Below are positions 53,733-64,000 of a stretch of 64,000 nt of DNA, in pieces. Made by a program: the position numbers and the translations under genes. The stretch lies in assembly GCA_037176885.1 (NCBI GenBank), contig JAWWNJ010000024.1:1-64000 (forward strand), given 5' to 3'. The stretch is from Favolaschia claudopus. Lineage: Eukaryota; Basidiomycota; Agaricomycetes; Agaricales; Mycenaceae. Position 1 is the stretch's first letter. Each line of letters starts with the position of its first letter. The notes under the pieces are model-generated. The model ran no database searches and was not told where the DNA came from. It saw only the letters and a list, made by a program, of their open reading frames with translations.

Positions 53733-56700
53733 ATGGCGCCGGATCGCCCTCACTACTCTCGTGCTGCTCGCGCTTTCAATCTAACTGCCGCCACCTCGTC
53801 GTCTATGGCAGTCCACACCACCGCTGCAGAGCGGCTACCGTCGGGACGGATTCGGAAGAAACGGTCAAACGCTAACGCCGTACCAACTGCGACTGCTGAA
53901 GGAGGAGGAGGCCAGGCTCGCGGTTGAGCGGCTTCAGCGTATGTTTTGAAAAAATGCATCATCTCAATTGTAAATTGAAATCATGCAGGCCTGTCTCGAG
54001 AGCAAAGGCGCCAGCTAGAGCGTCTGCGTGCTGCGAGCCCGGACAATTTTCAAGACGACGGCGCCGATGGTGGACCCGACGACTACGAGGAGAACGTTCT
54101 TCATGGCCGCGTCGCTGCGGAACTCAGGCCACGCAGGGGGAGCGTTGCCTGAAGATGTCGAGCTCTCGGATGCAGCTCTTTTGGAGGAGCTGCGAGATAG
54201 TCACGAGTAAGTTCTGCTTTTCTTCTTGTATAGTCTCTTGGTAACATGTTGCTTAGAAAACTATTCGCTCGCTACCGAGATCCGCGAACGCGTCGAGACC
54301 GTACTCAAAAACAAGTCAACGCGTTTGACATCCAATTGGAGTCGATGACTGCCTCGTATCTCGACTGGAGTCTTGCCAATCCCGACCTCAGCTCGTCATC
54401 AACCGCATTGGGCTCCCTGGACGTCGCGGAAGAGCGGAAGGTGATGGTGGTGGATGTTTTTGGTGAGTCCATTTTTTCCTTTGTTACTTATGCTTCAAGC
54501 TTAGATCCCCCACGCAGCGGCTTCATATAGGCAGCTTCCGCTGCTCCGGAGCGATGCATACGTCGCCTCCGCGTGCGTTCGAGAAGGTTGGATGCCTTCG
54601 GCGCCATATCTCCCCACCGTTGTCATCACCATCGCGCGCTCGAGGTCTATCGCGTTGCGCGTCTACGCTGCCCACGACTTGGCATTCAAGCGTTCTGTGC
54701 GGGCCCTCTGCGACATCCACGGAGTTGCACCGCGTCCTTGGCTTGGAACGCAATTCTCCGTCGCGTTCGACGTGTACCTCGCCATTCGCGCGCGAGTTGA
54801 TGGTCAAGTACAAGCTGCTTTGGGTCGCAACACCTTAACTGGCGAGTCAAGAACGCCTGCCCCGCATGCCTCTACGTTTTGGAGAAGACGAAGCCACGCT
54901 GGATCCGCCAATCCTCGCCACTATGGACGGCAACAATTCCCTGCCTCGATTCGAGCTACGCGAGAGAGAGAAGATTAACGAGGATGGCGACGACTACCCG
55001 AGGAGCGTCGAAGGAGCTGCTTGACGCCCGCGTTGTTCCCGGCGACTATTACCTGACAAGGGAGGAGGTGGATATGTGGGCAAAAGATGGTTTGGAGGAC
55101 CTCATGAAAGACTTTGATCACGACGGGGGAGGGAGTGGTGGATGACGATGAGCATGACAACGGGTGCAGCGAGCGGTGCAAAACATGAAGGAAGACGTTA
55201 CCTCCCGCGCGTATGGGATGTACGACGAGACAGGGTTCTTCCCCTGCCTCTGTCGCCACAACTTTGTGCTCGTTGTAGCCGACATGGTGAAGAGCGGCGA
55301 GTTGTAAGTTCTTGAGCTATGTTTATGGCTTTCCCTACTGATGTACGTCTAGGGCAAAGTACGGCTTTGCCGTGACTGCGCATTTACTCCGTGTCCTCAA
55401 GAAGCTCGGGATCGGCTATGACATCGGGTGCAAGTTCGGGAAGATGGTCAAAGCCCATCGGTGCTTGGCCCGCTCGCGTCCGCGAACGGTTTCCGATCCT
55501 TGGTTGGCGCGTTTCACGGGCACGGGCACAACCGCCGTTGCGCCCTTGAGAACCTTATGACATATGTGAAGGGCGTGGGCTTGGAGGCTCTCGAGGGATG
55601 CGAGACCTTCTTCTCAAAGTCTAACGCGTTGGCCTCCACCACCCGCCATGCTAGCCGCTTTCACCGACAGCAGGCCATCACTACTTACTTGAAGCATGCA
55701 GATACCTTCGAGACGTATCAAGGCCTCTGTAAGTTGACAAATGTATACATTCAATCCAACGCTAACGATGAAACGTTTAGCATTGCTTATCTGCAACAAA
55801 TACCGTCGTGCTTTAGAAATCAAGGCGACCTACGGTGCACTGCAGGCAGCCATGGCGGAGCTTGGGGTTGAATCACGCGCAGAGTTTGAGGTTTGGATAG
55901 CAAAGGAAAAGGCCTTTCTCTTGACCCTGTCGAAGGAGCCGCTTGAAGAGGACGCTCGAGATGGAATACTACCAAAAGTTGGTGCTACTGGAAGAGATCG
56001 AGTGCGTGCCTTTTATCTTTGTTCTCGCCCACTCACTGATAGACAAATCAAGTGAACGTGTACTAGCTATGCGCGGCATCGATGTCCGTTCGTCCCAGCG
56101 CAAACAGATGCAGGGTACGCTGAAGCAGCCAAGGCTACCCGGCGGTTGGAGACGCAGCGACGGCATGCATTAGAGCTTCAGCAGAAAGCTCTGGATGCCG
56201 TGCACGACCTGGAGGTACGCCTGAGCGTAACCAGTCGATGGGTGCCTGGGGATGAGAAGTGGGAAGCCACAGCTGTCATGGTATCGCGTCGACGTTTCCA
56301 ACGCGCATTGGATCAGCTACAAGGGCTCATTATTGCCCGCATGTTTGAGTTGGCGAAGTGCAACATGTCAGGAACTGGTAAGTTCTGTTCTCCTCACCGC
56401 TGTGTTACGCCTTCTAACATATCTGACTCCCCAGGGTATAAGCTGCGAAAGCACATCGCAAAAGCCTTGCAGGCGCGCTCGAAAGCAGTCAAGTCTGCGA
56501 TTGACAGGTACAACAGCGCCGCGCTCGCCATGACTCCCGCTATGCCGCAGCTTGAGTGGGACGATGTGGTGGAATACGCGTTCCTCTCCGACTTCGACTT
56601 GCTGCGAGAAGGGCGGGGAGGATATTCGAGGGGAGCCTTGGGCCCAGCCGGCGGGGGAGAGCGGCTATGGATCAGCACTTCAAGCTGCTGAGGGCGGATG

Positions 56701-57162
56701 AAGAGATTGTGCGCCTCAACGTGGAAATCCGCCGACTCGTCACCTACATGGCTGATGAGGAGGCTTTTCTCTGGCGTGAGGCAGAGGCATTACGAGCAGA
56801 AGGTAGGGGCGCACTGGCACATCAAGTGGATTTGGTGCGGATGGAGTGTGGTCGCTTTAACCACGCTTCATATGGATCGCTTGACGAAGCTGAGCAAGGA
56901 GGCTGGCTTCACGGGAAGCATCTCCCGCGGCGTCAGCATCTCGCGCGAACGGCATGTCGTCGTGGTGAGATGCCCTGACTCGGAGATGCCCGCCGCTACC
57001 CCCATTGCCACCGCCAGAAACCCGAGCAACCGGTACTGTGGAGGAGGAGCAGGAGGAAGACGAGCAAGACAACGACGACGAGGACGAAGACGGGCGTCTT
57101 GCAGACGCCTTTTTGAATATCGTACGTATATCTGCTGGGGTTCTGAGGGGGAGAATGTATGA
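53733..57162 (+). pseudogene. Second KDZ transposase, CxC1 type (heavily frameshifted)
   Basis: The N-terminal part starts MAPDRPHYSRAARAFNLTA. Then come TQKQVNAFDIQLESMTASYL, YLPTVVITIARSRSIALRVY and the CPACLY motif (near 54865), DGNNSLPRFEL and VPGDYYLTREEVDMWAKDGL. The core has MYDETGFFPCLCRHNFVLVV, GIGYDIGCKFGKMVK, FHGHGHNRRCALENL and EALEGCETFFSKSNALA. The coiled-coil C-terminal part reaches about 57160. The frame must change near 54880, 55010, 55178 (a short A run) and 55460 to read these in order, so it cannot encode a full protein. It is a different KDZ lineage from the CxC2 gene next to it. Confidence 0.65.
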
Positions 57163-58237
57163 TTTTTGTGTGTATATCTAGCCACGATGTTGTATCTATA
57201 GCAGGTATATCAATAGCTATGTTTACGAGGAATATACCCTCATTTTTTGGCGAATTTACGGTTATTTTTGAGTGACAAACGGCGGACTTACGCGCGAGCG
57301 GCGGGAGTTTTGATGGCGCTGATGGGAAACCTCGGGCGACGTCCCCGCCGCATCTTTGATGGCAGCGATGGCGTACTGATGTGACAGCGCACTCCCCGCC
57401 TCCCGCTGTCATTATTTAAAAGCTTTAAACATTTATTGCGCCCTAGTAAATAGCTATTTAACGCGTAATTATACCGCCCGCCCTAATTCACTTGAAGTGC
57501 CCTCTAGTTAGGAGGGGATACCCACTATATCTCCCCTCCTTATATGAGGGGTTTATTGGGCTATATAGGTGCTCACCAGGCCGAGGAAGAACAAGCCGAA
57601 GGCCAAGAGAAAGCGGAATGGAGGGAATGCCGACCTAGAAGAAGAAGAAGATATCCCTCCCACCAGAGGCAACGAGGATGGCGGAGGTCAGACAATGGTG
57701 TGGGAACACGACGAACCGTACGCAATGCGCGACCAAGCCGCCGGAATGCGCTTGATGATGACGACGCGGACAACATTCTTGGGGACAGCGACGTCAACGA
57801 GAGAAATAAATCCGGCGATGAAAGTGGCGACGAGGAAGATGATGGCGACCAAAGTGATTTCGAGCCCGAGGAGGAGGATGGAGAACCTCCGGAGCATCAA
57901 AGCGGAGGAGAATTTAGTGTATATACATGTAAAGTTGATAATTCGATCCTACAAACGAGATAATATACCTAACAGCGCTTCACCATTGCTTTGGGAAGAT
58001 GGGACATTGCAGACTGGAGCATCGCATTGAGGGCACTCCGTCGGCGAACGTGGAAAAGTGTTGTTGTCACAGCACAATGGCGGACATCCAATGCCACCGG
58101 TTCACGAGGTCCATTGTCCTCACGTCAACAGTCCCACGCCCCTGGTGCCCGAAACCGTCGATGGTGTAGCACTACAAACCATTTCATCCCTGTGTTGCCT
58201 TGTTCGCTAATCGGACTCCTTCTTGCACAGAAACAGC
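57163..58237. other. Intergenic with a hairpin and an acidic open frame of unknown meaning
   Basis: A hairpin stands at 57510-57540 (AGGAGGGGATA facing TATCTCCCCTCCT, two-base bulge). A plus-strand frame 57544-57963 is rich in Arg then Asp/Glu (ESGDEEDDGDQSDFEPEEED) and has no recognised relative. It may be a remnant exon or chance in a purine-rich stretch. This is the border between transposon-rich DNA and host genes. Confidence 0.35.
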
Positions 58238-59859
58238 CTATGCAGTGGTAAACAAAAGAAAATCGTTCAAACAACGGGTTGAGCTTGCCTCTTCAACCCA
58301 GGGCAGTCTGAAAAACTCGCTCCTTTTGAGCTCTTCCTGCCTCAAAGTCAAACCATCCGTGGGCCCACTTCCCAACACCGCTTCGAGGTCGTGTGACTGC
58401 GACTCTAGCCACGTATGGATGAACTGGGCAGGGTCGCGCGCGAAAGACTGGAGGAACGTGCGCTTTAAATGAGAGTTGTGCAAAGATTGAGCAAGGGTCG
58501 CGATCTGCAAGCGCAAATGTTTATAGCAGACAATATGATCAATACGTCTGCGACGCACCTCATCATCTAATTTTGCCACATTCTGGAGACTTTCCTTGTT
58601 AGCCTGCACCACCACTTGCATCCTGCCTTTCAGCGCAGCGTCATCCATCTTGACCTCCACATCCCAGGCCGTCGGCCTCTCAGGAGCGGGAATGGTGGGG
58701 TCGATGCTATAATGTACGACAATTGGTTCTGGCGGGTTTAGACAACGGTTCACCAATTCGGGAAGTTTTTGAAACAATATGCTGTCCCCGTTGAATATCT
58801 GCGACTCGTTATTGCCAGTACACTTGCAAAGTTAGACAAAGGACGTGCCGGTCGTAGCTTTTCATCAGCACGAACTAATCGACGATCGGCCTTGTCTTGA
58901 AGACCTTGTATTTTGATGTAGTTCCACAGCGCCTGTATGACGCCAATACGACTATCCTCCTTGATGCCCAAAAGGTTTCCTGCGATGCAGAAGATTGAGT
59001 TGGGGTCTCCTTCCGAAGTAATGTGTTAACACACCAAGCTCGGGCATGACCCTGAACTGTTCAGGGTAGTGCTCTAAGTACATGACTAGGCGGACCTTGG
59101 TCGGCGCGTCTCCCTTTCGGCGAATGGTGAATCCGTCGAGTGGCGGGTTGTGCATGCCTGTAGTAGCCCGAGGCCACTGGGGAAAAGATCAGAGGGCTCC
59201 GTAGCATCCATGAACGCAGCGCACTTCGACGATGTTGCCATCCGGATACAGAGTCGCATCCCGATCGAATTCTACGACCATGCGTTTGATGAGGGTGGAG
59301 AATTTTCGTGGAACAGCCTTGTCCTTTCGTTGACTGGGAGACTACACGGCGGTAGAGAACAAACGAACCACTGTCAGTAAGAGCGGCGATAACAGCCGAC
59401 CATGTGCGACGGACCTCTAGCAGCCGACCCTCAATCTTGAGTTGCCACGCGGGAATACCTTCTCCGGTCTCAAAATTGGGAGAGTCGTTCAGGTCCGGTG
59501 TGGTTTGCCAGGATTGACCAGAAACGGTATGGCTCATGAACAATCTGAGTGTTCGTGTCGTCTATGCCGCTCTCGCGTGAGACCGAGACTCAGGAAAGAT
59601 GATATAGCCAGTACCGTGGGCGTCCTACCAAGCGCGTCTTGTATCTCTGCTTTCTTGCGCATCATGGTCCAGTCGAGTTTTCGTTCCATACCGAGTAAAT
59701 CCTGGTACATTTGTGAATCCTGGGCAAAATCGGGGTTCTGGAGGATGGCATTTGGGAGAGACTTGTCCGTCAGTTTCCTCTTCCTGCCAGATATGAAAAC
59801 GACGACTAGGCATCGCAGAAAGAGTCGAAATACTTAGCGGTCTTGGGTCCGTCCATCAT
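58238..59859 (-). CDS. SWI/SNF-RSC complex subunit of the SMARCD (Swp73/Rsc6/Ssr3) family
   Basis: A structural subunit of nuclear chromatin-remodelling complexes. Six exons can be joined in frame: MMDGPKTAK | KRKLTDKSLPNAILQNPDFA ... MERKLDWTMMRKKAEIQDAL | TRTLRLFMSHTVSGQSWQTT with WQLKIEGRLLE | SPSQRKDKAVPRKFSTLIKR with MVVEFDRD | WPRATTGMHNPPLDGFTIRR ... LVMYLEHYPEQFRVMPEL | NLLGIKEDSRIGVIQALWNY (SWIB domain) ... ADEKLRP | IFNGDSILFQKLPELVNRCL, PPEPIVVHYSIDP, FARDPAQFIHTWLESQSHDL. All family landmarks are present. The N-terminus is shorter than in many relatives. One intron (58848-58799) uses a GC donor. The start lies only 82 bp after the upstream helicase stop. Confidence 0.85.
58799..58848 (-). 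other. GC-AG intron in the SMARCD gene
   Basis: Using donor GCACGT (58848) and acceptor CGCAG (58799) joins KLRP to IFNGDS exactly as the family alignment demands. A CTAAC branch-like motif lies inside. No GT donor in the right phase gives an intron of normal length. Confidence 0.6.
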
Positions 59860-59941
59860 GGGAAGAAAGTCGATTTAGCACAGCCACTGATCTGAGCTGT
59901 CTACAACAAATCTACACAGAAATAGCAAAAATCTATTCTAC

Positions 59942-62900
59942 TTACTGTGTTTGCGTTGCCCTTGGTTTCTTCTGTCTAGCACCGACGGCTTGCTGGAGGT
60001 TACCGTACAGGGCTTGGCCTAGCGAGTCCCCACTGAGCTGTATCACAAGGCCACGTTCCATCAGCCACTGGGCATATCGTTTCCAGCTATCCTGTCCTCT
60101 GTTCTTCGACGTACTTCCTTTCGCACTTGGCCTCCGCAATTGTTCCACCTTGCCTGCCTTTTCGTCAGGTGTCGCCGGCGCCTTGACTTCATCTGCCGCC
60201 TTGACCCTCGGTTCTGCCCTCATGCCTCTGCCCAGTGTGCTGATACTCCCCACGACAAACAGCCCACGCTTTGCGCGAGTCAGGCCCACATTGAGGCGTC
60301 GTCGATCGGCAAGAAAACCAATATATCCTCCCGCATTATTGCGCACCGTCGAAAAGATAATAACATCCTTTTCACGGCCCTCAAACCCGTCGACTGTCTT
60401 GATTTCGATGAGCGCTAGCTGTAACGCCCGATGCTCACCGAGCACCTGCTCAAAACGCGCCCGATATTTTGCATCTGTGGTGAACATACGAGTGAGGAGG
60501 GAAATTTGGGCAACATAGGGCGCAATGATGCCAATATCCTTCCCCATCATGGTCTGTATGTCAACGATAAGTAAGGAGCGTATCAGGGAACACAGGATTC
60601 CCTACGGGATTGTTGAGCAACAAATCTTCAACTATTCCTACCACAATCGCCGCCTCGTTGCGATTGATGCGACTCTTGTCCTTCAGTGACTCTCCGCCTG
60701 TATGGTCCAGAAATATCACGGCCGGGCGTTGACCAGAAGCATCTTGTCTCAAATGGGTCGAGGAAGGAGGCATGAGAAAAGGTGCAATATTTCCGCTCCC
60801 ATCAACGGTGCCGTCCTGTAAGGCAAAATTGTAGAACTCCTTTGAGGGAAAAAAAGATATTCCGGGATGCATCCGATATTGCGTGTCCAGCATAATGGAT
60901 GGAGCAGCTGCGGACCATGACTCAGCGATTGAAGAATGAATGTTGTCGTGCCTACCTCCTTCTTCGGTGAGACGCTCAAAGAGCGACTTTCCGAGCCCAA
61001 GAGCCTGTGCCTCGGGGCTCGTAATCACAGGCGGGAGTTGCTTGTGATCCCCAATCAGTGCGAGATGGCGGGACTGTAGGTTCCTTAGCGCAGAATGCCA
61101 ATCTCATAGTTTTCACCTACGCCTTTCATAATGGGGACAAGCGAAGCGGGCTCTGTTGACATTGAGGCTTCGTCTAAGAAGACCACCGGAAAATCGACGA
61201 CGTTGAGAGCGACAGACGCAGAAGAAATACATGTCGTGCAGATCTGCCGCAAATTAGGCAAGAATCATTGAGAGGAAACGCACGCACAACATCCGCCTTT
61301 GCGATGATATCTCGTAATATTTCCATCTGAAGAGCATACAAACGCGTTTTCAGCGAATGCTGTCTCCGCTGCTGCAGAACCAGGTCCGCCTGCATGTTGG
61401 CAAGTATCTGAAGCGCACGATCACGCATATTGGACGTCTGCGCAAGAGTAGGGCGGTCGCGCATGTCGTTGATCTTTTTTTCTATTTCAGTGACGCGGGT
61501 CATAACTCGGTCTGCATCCTTGATGAGTTTATCCAGCGTGGGCTTGAGGGGATGAAGTTCAATCTTGTGGTCCAACGTGTGTTCCACAATGGAAGCTTTG
61601 GCTTGACCGGCGGATCCAATGCGTAATGGTCGCACACCAGATGCAGCTAGCCCCTCCACGAGATTGTCGACAGCAACATTGGTGTAAGTGCAGACAAGGA
61701 GGGGGTGAGGGACTTCAAAGTGAACCTAGCATCTCGGTCAGTCTACCACAGCAGCGAATGGCAGGAAAGAATTCAAAACAAGCATCTACCTTGAGCAATT
61801 TAATCGTCTGTATAATGGTTTTAGTTTTTCCCGTTCCAGGAGGCTGAACGCGCATAGAATATTAACATGACTGTGAGCGTGAAAGTAACAAGAACACGAA
61901 CTCCTTGAACCAAACTAAGTCGATGACCAATCATCAACGCCATTGCCTGTATCTGGGTTGTATTGAGTCCTTCTAGAGGAGGATCACCCTCCATGACTAT
62001 CGGGTCTAGCTGCGAATACCGCCTCGCCCAACTTTGAATACGCTGATCGTCCTTGAACGCCCCATACGTTTCGACAGGTAAAGGATATGTCGCCCCTTCA
62101 ACAGCAGCGGACGGCGACACATCACTATCATCATCCTGTATAACCGGTTGCGATGAGCGTAACAAGACATCCCGCAAATGCGTTCCCAGCAAGATCTGCT
62201 CGTGGTCAGAACTCATTGGGGACGCCTCGAGCTTGACGGGGTCGTGATTGAGATGTGCGATCGCATCGCGCATGCGTTGGTACGCAATATTAGAGCGGCC
62301 AACATCGAGACGCCATACTCCAGCGTCGAGCTCTTCGAAATGCTCGTGAAAAGCAATCCGTATTTGGGTCGAGGAGCGAGACACCACAGAGCCCTGGGCA
62401 AAAGATTCTTTCAGGGGATCAAGTCGAGAGAGTATGACCTGAGTAGCATTCCTGCATAATTGAGTGAGCCTCGGCGTCTGAGGAAAAGAATGAGATAACT
62501 CTTACTCAAACCGATGTTCAGGAAGACTGATCCCAGCTCCCAACAAAAACGACGCAACAGGCCGCCCAAATTGATTCCCCTCGAGCCAAAACGCAGACAA
62601 CTCCGTAAGACAATAACCCTCCTCTTGCAGCCGCGTCAAGGACCAAGTCGACAGCCGTTCCTTGAGCACGCTCTCGTCTTCTTGCTGTTCCGCATCCAAC
62701 ATTGCACTAAACCTAGCAAATCACACCGACATTACGCTTTGCCAACCAAAACAAGAAAGTGAAATGTACTGCTTGGTGTAAGTTTGTATCGCCTCGTAAT
62801 ATGGCTCATTCCAACCAACGTCCACGCGCGGCGGCTGAGCCCTCTTCACGTATCTAGCTTTCTTGCGACCCGTCTCTTTTACGGCGCGCGACGGTGAGCG

Positions 62901-63152
62901 CAAACGCCAATCGAACCGCGGGGGTGTTTCAACTGCGTCCGGAGGAAAAGCTTCGGGAGGGGAGTTGCTTTGCAACCATTCTTGTTCAGCCGTAGGAATT
63001 TTTCGGAGTGACGGAACGTGTTGAAGAGCATCTGCGAGGAATATATCTTCTTGCTCCTCCGCAGATGGAAACGAGGAGAAACAACGACGGCGACAAAGTT
63101 GGTGTAAATCAACAGACAGCACTTGATTCGGTGTAGGATGGCGGCGCCGCAC
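59942..63152 (-). CDS. SF1 helicase of the UPF1/DNA2-like group (IGHMBP2-related)
   Basis: ATP-dependent nucleic-acid helicase. It starts MRRRHPTPNQVLSVDLHQLC; this Arg-rich start could be a mitochondrial signal, which is untested. Later parts: KERLSTWSLTRLQEEGYCLT, LTELSAFWLEGNQFG, HEHFEELDAGVWRLDVG, Q-motif-like LNTTQIQAMALMIGHRLS. The P-loop is split by an intron: LVQG | PPGTGKTKTIIQT (acceptor near 61844). Further motifs: VFLDEASMSTEPAS (Walker B), LIGDHKQLPPVI, MLDTQYRMHPGISFFP, IKTVDGFEGREKDVIIFSTV and RRLNVGLTRAKRG. All introns inspected restore the frame (for example QTYTKQ|FSAMLDAE), so the gene looks functional. It ends TAA 59942, 82 bp before SMARCD. Confidence 0.85.
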
Positions 63153-63466
63153 GTGAGACGAGGCAGTCGCGTTACTCAGTCGTCGCAGGGTATTCGTAGG
63201 CCGAACGGAAGCCAGCGTAAGATTCAGCGTTTGGATTCAGGAGTAGGAAATTTTGAAGGGTAATTGATGGCAACACAACACATACAAAGCATGGATTAGT
63301 GTAAAGATTGGATTGGATTGGATTGAGTGAATAAGATATAAGTGAATAAGATATATGTAGCTAGTCCAAACCGAAGGCTAGTCGACTAAGTGAGGGTATA
63401 TCAGTCCATGAGCATTAGAAGTCGTTCCTGCTAACGAGCATGTCGCTGGGCGGACCCTGACCGCCA
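63153..63466. other. Intergenic between helicase and glycosyltransferase
   Basis: About 310 bp. Two short direct repeats are seen (GGATT three times near 63308, GTGAATAAGATATA twice near 63327-63355). No gene. Confidence 0.5.
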
Positions 63467-64000
63467 TCATGCTGCATACCCAACCTGCGGGGCTCCCTCA
63501 TAATTTCCCCTCCGACCACCTCCTTGCGACCTCGCGGCATATACAGGCGTCCCACCTTCTTCACTTGTGGGCGCGGATGGTGAATCTCGGTACGGACTTA
63601 TTGGACCACCACCGCCCGCATCATCTCTAAATGGCGACATTTCGTCCCGGAAGGGCGAGTCTTGCGCTTGCTGGTATTGATATGCTTGAGGCTGCGGTTG
63701 CTGGTAGGGGTTATTATTAGCGTATCCCCCGTTGTAGGGGCTATTAGCAGCAGCCGTTTTTTTCTGCCAAGCGATTCGAATCTTGCTCGGCCATGGCGGC
63801 GGTCGCTGCTGAAGCATCACCGATACCAGCCCGCGTCCCCCAACCAGTCTAAACAGGTTCCAATCAACGCAAAGTAATTTTGGAGAAAACCAAGTCGCAC
63901 CTCATGAAGCGTACATAAAGCGTAAAGTTTCATGATGGCGAAATAATATCCAAACAGGATAAAGGCGGGAACATGAATGATGTCTTGCGGGCGGTGCCAA
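63467..64000 (-). CDS. C-terminal part of a membrane glycosyltransferase, family 2 (Cps1/hyaluronan-synthase-like), cut by window end
   Basis: The visible exon reads WHRPQDIIHVPAFILFGYYF with AIMKLYALCTLHE, a membrane-associated segment. After an intron (GTGCGA...TTTAG, 63900-63848) it continues TGWGTRAGIGDASAATAAMA. This sequence is one I associate with basidiomycete type-2 glycosyltransferases; the catalytic part is outside the window. The tail is low-complexity, with QQPQPQAYQYQQAQ and repeated SPFRDEMSPFRDD, ending VGYAA at 63467. Reading into that tail needs a frame change at a run of seven A's (63763-63757 on the minus strand). Without it the protein stops soon after NRLAEKNGCC. Confidence 0.5.

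Noticed and set aside
59860..59942. Helicase and SMARCD as one fused gene
   Set aside because: The SMARCD frame has a TAA just before its ATGATG, and no acceptor in phase was found between the two; separate genes fit better.
1..64000. Terminal inverted repeats of the KDZ elements
   Set aside because: Looked for by eye around 12.7-13.7, 36.5-37.5 and 52.6-53.7 kb; no convincing matching pair was found, so none is reported.

Overview
The window looks like nuclear DNA of an agaricomycete (mushroom-forming basidiomycete), possibly Mycena-like. The evidence is short GT-AG introns of about 50-60 bp, basidiomycete-style F-box proteins, KDZ-family DNA transposons with CxC1/CxC2 cysteine clusters, and a basidiomycete-type Helitron. 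No RNA genes, CRISPR arrays or bacterial features were seen.

The main observation is a mirror-image layout. Seven gene families occur once near the left end and once on the right, in exactly reversed order and opposite orientation. Left: KDZ transposase (-, cut by the window edge), W (-), T (+), B (-), Y (-), Z (-), X (+) over 1-12.7 kb. Right: X (-), Z (+), Y (+), B (+), T (-), W (+), KDZ transposase (+) over 37.5-52.6 kb. The paired proteins are clearly homologous but diverged, so this is not a recent duplication. The simplest reading is two inverted copies of one large multi-gene KDZ element of about 15 kb. Its cargo is T (a double-stranded beta-helix protein resembling fungal TET/JBP dioxygenases, but without the iron ligands), Y and Z (proteins with modules like the RNase H1 hybrid-binding domain or viroplasmin), B (small, basic/acidic), and W and X (uncharacterised). 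The left copy is riddled with frameshifts. The right copy is largely intact, and its transposase keeps the expected acidic residues.

Between the two copies (12.8-37.4 kb) lies a nest of F-box/LRR-like genes. Three are intact (23.1-25.0, 33.3-34.6 and 35.0-36.5 kb); the others are frameshifted. A decayed nucleotidyltransferase-like gene (17.0-18.3 kb) and a large Helitron (26.1-32.1 kb) with Rep, HUH/Y2 and PIF1-helicase domains also lie here. The Helitron is interrupted only by a shift at an A10 run.

A second, heavily frameshifted KDZ transposase of the CxC1 type follows at 53.7-57.2 kb. Beyond about 58.2 kb the window turns into ordinary conserved host DNA, all on the minus strand: a SWI/SNF-RSC subunit of the SMARCD/Swp73 family, an SF1 UPF1/DNA2-like helicase, and the C-terminus of a family-2 membrane glycosyltransferase cut by the window end.
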